The position numbers were made by a program, and so were the translations under genes. From Betaproteobacteria bacterium (GTDB lineage: Bacteria > Pseudomonadota > Gammaproteobacteria > Burkholderiales > SG8-39): DNA of 57,904 bases. The notes below the pieces were generated by a model. It was not told the DNA's origin. It worked only from the letters and a program-made list of their open reading frames with translations, and ran no database searches. Positions 55,179 through 57,904 of this stretch are shown piece by piece; the stretch's first letter is position 1; each line of letters begins with the position of its first letter. The stretch lies in NCBI GenBank assembly GCA_947479645.1, contig CANKAJ010000012.1, positions 1 to 57,904 of the forward strand. The letters run 5' to 3'.

Positions 55179-57904
55179 ATGGGTACTGCACTGAACAACA
55201 CCGCAATCGACCGTGAAGACGCATTGGTCACGATTAACGTTCTTGCCAACGACACCGTCGGCAGCACATTGTTTTCTCTGGGCACCTTGGGTGCGCCAGC
55301 CGTCATCAGCATCACCACCGCCAGCGGCGCGTTGGTCAAAATCGTCGGCAGCAACCTCTCTTACGACCCGAGTGCCTCGGCGGTGCTCAACCGCCTGAGC
55401 GCGGGCGAGACCGCGCTGGACACCTTCACCTATATTGCGCGCTTTGCCGACGGCACCTTCGGCATGGCGAGCGTGACGGTGACGGTACAGGGCGTCAACG
55501 ATGGCCCGGCATTCATCAGCGCGGCGGCCACCGCCCAGGTGACCGAAATCGCAGGGCAGACCGCGGGCCTGGGGCAATTGACAGCCACCGGGACGCTGGC
55601 CTTCTCCGACCCTGACTGGCACGACACGCATACCGTGTCAGCGGCTTTGCAGACGGTGACCCCGCCGACCGGACTGATCCTGTCGGCTACGACACTCGCG
55701 GCCCTGGGCACGGCGCTCAACACCAGTCTCGTGCAAGACGCCCGCAATGGCGTGGCGGGCAGCCTCGCCTGGAACTTCAATCTGGCCGACCAGCTGGCCG
55801 ATGTGCTGGGTGCAGGGCAGGTGCTCACGCTGGCGTATCAGGTGAAGGTCACCGACAGCGCGGCTGCGGTGGTGACGCAGACCGTCACGGTCCGCATCGT
55901 CGGCACCAACGACGCCGCGGTGATCACGGGCACGAGCACCGCCAGCCTGACCGAGGCGAACGCCGCCCTGAGCGCGACCGGCAAACTTGCTGCCACGGAC
56001 GTGGACAGCGCGGCGACCTTTGTGGTTCAGACCAATGTATTGGGGTCTGCCGGCTACGGCCGCTTCGGTGTCACGAGCACCGGCGCGTGGACGTACACCA
56101 TGGCCACCGCGCACAACGAATTCTTGGCGGGGCAGACCTACACCGACAGCATCACCGTGGCGACGGCTGACGGCACGACGCGCGTGGTCACGGTGAGCAT
56201 GCTGGGCACTAATGATGCGGCGGTCATCCTCGGTACGGTGGCGGGCACGGTGGTCGAGGCGGGTGCGGCCGGGGCGGGTACGCCCACGGTGGGTGCAACG
56301 CTGACTTCGACCGACGCTGACGGCGCAACCAACGCGTTCGCGGCCGCCGCCGGCACGGCGAGCTACGGCAACTGGACGATAAGTGCTGGTGGCATATGGT
56401 CCTACACGCTGAACAACGCGCTTGCTGCGGTGCAGGGACTGCGCAGCACCCTCACCACGCTGACCGACAGCTTCACGGTGGCCGCAGCGGATGGCACGAC
56501 CAAGCTCATCACCATGACCATCCAGGGCGCCAACGACGGGCCGGTGGCCGTGGCCGACGTGGGGGCGGTAAGCGAGGGGGCAACGCTCAAGTTGCTGGCG
56601 GGAGCGGGCGTGCTTGCCAACGACACGGATCTGGACAGCGGCGACACCAAGACCGTGTCGGCCATCGCGGGCGGTACGGTCGGCACGATCAGGACCGGCA
56701 CCTATGGCACGTTGTCGCTGGGTGCAGATGGCGGCTACACATACGTTGCGAGCAACGCCGAGCGCCTGGCGGCGGGGCAGGTTGTGACCGACAGCTTTAG
56801 CTACACCATGCGCGACGCGGCCGGGGCCATCTCCACGGCGACGCTTACCATCACCGTGACGGGCACCAACGACGTTGTGGTGGGCTTGCCGGGGCTGCAA
56901 ACCGGCGCGCTGATCGAGGGCAGCCCCGCCGCGCACACCGCCAGTGGCGTGATCACTTTCACTGACGCGGACTTCTCTGACACACACACGATCAGCTTCG
57001 GGCAGAGCGCGGGCGCGACGCACCTGGGCACGCTCGCGATGGGCGTGTTCACCGACACGGCCAACGGCGTGGGCGGCTCGCAGGCGTGGGCCTACACGCT
57101 GAATGATGCCGCCGCCGACTATCTGGCCGTCGGTCAGAAGGCGATCGAGGTGTACACGGTCACCGTCGACGACGGCCACGGCGCCATCGTGACCCGGGAT
57201 GTGACCATCACCATCACCGGCACCAACGACGCCCCGGTCATCACCAGCGGGGTGCAAGCGGGGGGCGTGACCGAGGACAGCCTTGTTGCGCACGTGGCGC
57301 GCGGCGCGGTGACCTTCAGCGACGTGGACATCACTGACACGCACGTGGGGTACTACGTGAAGACGGGGGGCGCCACGAGCCTGGGTACCTTTGTGACGGC
57401 GGGCGCACTGACTGACACGGCCAATGGCCTGGGCGGTGCCCAGGGCTGGAGCTACACGCTCGATGATGCAGCGGCAAACTCGCTCGGCGGCGGACAGACC
57501 GCGATCGAGGTGTACACCGTGTTCGTCACCGACAGTTCGGGCGTTGTGAGGTCGCAGGACGTGACCATCACGATCACCGGCACCAACGACGCGGCCGTGA
57601 TCACCGGCACCAGCACGGCGAGCCTGACCGAGACCAACGCTGTGCTCAGCGCCAGCGGTGCGCTCAGCGCGACCGATGTGGACAGTTCCGCAGCGTTTGT
57701 GGTGCAAAGCAATGTTGCCGGCAACCACGGCTACGGGGTGTTCTCGATCAATGCAGCCGGGGCCTGGGCGTATGCGACCAACACCGCACACAACGAGTTC
57801 GCTGCCGGGCAGAGCTACACCGACAGCGTCACTGTGGCCACAGCGGACGGTACGCAGCAGGTCATCACCGTGACGATCGCTGGTACCGACGACGCAGCCG
57901 TGAT
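55179..57904 (+). CDS. Giant VCBS-repeat adhesin (RTX/T1SS type), 5' end only
   Basis: Frame open from ATG 55179 (AGGAG 7 nt upstream) to the window edge: 908 residues, no stop. No signal peptide; it begins with a short segment and VTINVLANDT, a cadherin-like/tandem-95 motif. Then repeats of ~100-120 residues follow, each ending GTNDA-V-I or similar, at 55491, 55902, 56204, 56526, 56862, 57219, 57579 and 57882. Units from 55902 and 57579 are near-identical (TSTASLTE, LSA, ATDVDS), as are those from 56862 and 57219. Such proteins are secreted by a type I system using a C-terminal signal and act in adhesion or biofilm; that end and its transporter are outside the window. Confidence 0.9.
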   Translation, partial: MGTALNNTAIDREDALVTINVLANDTVGSTLFSLGTLGAPAVISITTASGALVKIVGSNLSYDPSASAVLNRLSAGETALDTFTYIARFADGTFGMASVTVTVQGVNDGPAFISAAATAQVTEIAGQTAGLGQLTATGTLAFSDPDWHDTHTVSAALQTVTPPTGLILSATTLAALGTALNTSLVQDARNGVAGSLAWNFNLADQLADVLGAGQVLTLAYQVKVTDSAAAVVTQTVTVRIVGTNDAAVITGTSTASLTEANAALSATGKLAATDVDSAATFVVQTNVLGSAGYGRFGVTSTGAWTYTMATAHNEFLAGQTYTDSITVATADGTTRVVTVSMLGTNDAAVILGTVAGTVVEAGAAGAGTPTVGATLTSTDADGATNAFAAAAGTASYGNWTISAGGIWSYTLNNALAAVQGLRSTLTTLTDSFTVAAADGTTKLITMTIQGANDGPVAVADVGAVSEGATLKLLAGAGVLANDTDLDSGDTKTVSAIAGGTVGTIRTGTYGTLSLGADGGYTYVASNAERLAAGQVVTDSFSYTMRDAAGAISTATLTITVTGTNDVVVGLPGLQTGALIEGSPAAHTASGVITFTDADFSDTHTISFGQSAGATHLGTLAMGVFTDTANGVGGSQAWAYTLNDAAADYLAVGQKAIEVYTVTVDDGHGAIVTRDVTITITGTNDAPVITSGVQAGGVTEDSLVAHVARGAVTFSDVDITDTHVGYYVKTGGATSLGTFVTAGALTDTANGLGGAQGWSYTLDDAAANSLGGGQTAIEVYTVFVTDSSGVVRSQDVTITITGTNDAAVITGTSTASLTETNAVLSASGALSATDVDSSAAFVVQSNVAGNHGYGVFSINAAGAWAYATNTAHNEFAAGQSYTDSVTVATADGTQQVITVTIAGTDDAAV

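Noticed and set aside
55638-57791. Long minus-strand open frame of 717 codons opposite the VCBS repeats
   Set aside because: It is the antisense shadow of the GC-rich VCBS repeats; composition is Arg/Gly/His-rich without domains, and the plus frame has ribosome site and repeat signature.
55902-57904. CRISPR-like or satellite DNA repeats
   Set aside because: Repeats are hundreds of bases long and in frame; they encode protein domains.

Overview
The window looks like a chromosomal segment of a betaproteobacterium, most likely of the order Burkholderiales. The basis is the gene order mnmG-rsmG-parA-parB followed by atpIBEFHAGDC, five solute receptors of the Bug (tripartite tricarboxylate transporter receptor) family that is expanded in this order, moderately high GC, and many CoA-ester catabolic genes. 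The genus cannot be read from the sequence. No tRNA, rRNA or CRISPR array was seen.

Layout. (1) 37-6759: an exported TPR/CHAT caspase-like protein and an exported ankyrin protein with ten C-x10-C 'VLQNG' repeats. (2) 6816-12949: a CoA-ester catabolic block: an HMG-CoA-lyase-like enzyme on the minus strand, then two MaoC/hot-dog hydratases, an acyl-CoA dehydrogenase, a family III CoA transferase with a histone-H1-like tail, and an SDR protein without the catalytic Ser/Tyr. (3) 13017-18492: a ThDP-dependent enzyme plus aldehyde dehydrogenase (minus), a two-module VOC protein and a Bug receptor. (4) 18623-31727: the origin-proximal housekeeping block. Two parS sites lie in front of mnmG-rsmG-parA-parB; a flavin reductase and a dienelactone hydrolase follow, then the complete F1Fo ATP synthase operon, closed by a strong terminator at 31773-31797. 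(5) 31957-34745: a C-terminally truncated Y1/RAYT transposase and a UDP-galactopyranose mutase paired with an unrecognised glycosyltransferase-like gene. (6) 34978-42975: Bug receptor + MmgE/PrpD, an Ala/Pro-rich unknown, glpD, a c-type cytochrome, a sirtuin, a TauE/SafE permease and an enoyl-CoA hydratase. (7) 43030-48311: a minus-strand run with a Tat-exported NADP-oxidoreductase-like protein, two Bug receptors, DUF1289, a GST, a hot-dog thioesterase and a secreted alpha/beta hydrolase. (8) 48470-54170: a small protein, a second GST, a methyltransferase, a Bug receptor divergent from cupin + MmgE/PrpD. (9) 54171-57904: gene debris (DHH phosphoesterase and nucleotidyltransferase fragments), a G-rich segment with paired palindromes, then the start of a giant VCBS-repeat adhesin that runs off the window.

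How the parts fit together. Block 2 carries the enzyme set for activating an organic acid to its CoA ester, oxidising, hydrating and cleaving it. The ThDP enzyme and aldehyde dehydrogenase could take a 2-oxo acid to aldehyde and then acid. The orphan Bug receptors, two of them next to MmgE/PrpD genes, point to a life on scavenged carboxylates. Block 4 couples chromosome segregation genes to energy metabolism, as is usual near oriC.

The least expected signals are: a two-hairpin repeat present once inside a Bug reading frame (17421-17512) and once between atpA and atpG (28808-28868), whose second stem differs in sequence but keeps its pairing; a pair of 16-bp palindromes 31 bp apart upstream of the adhesin; 12-bp iterated repeats between the divergent Bug and cupin genes; and several enzymes lacking canonical catalytic residues.
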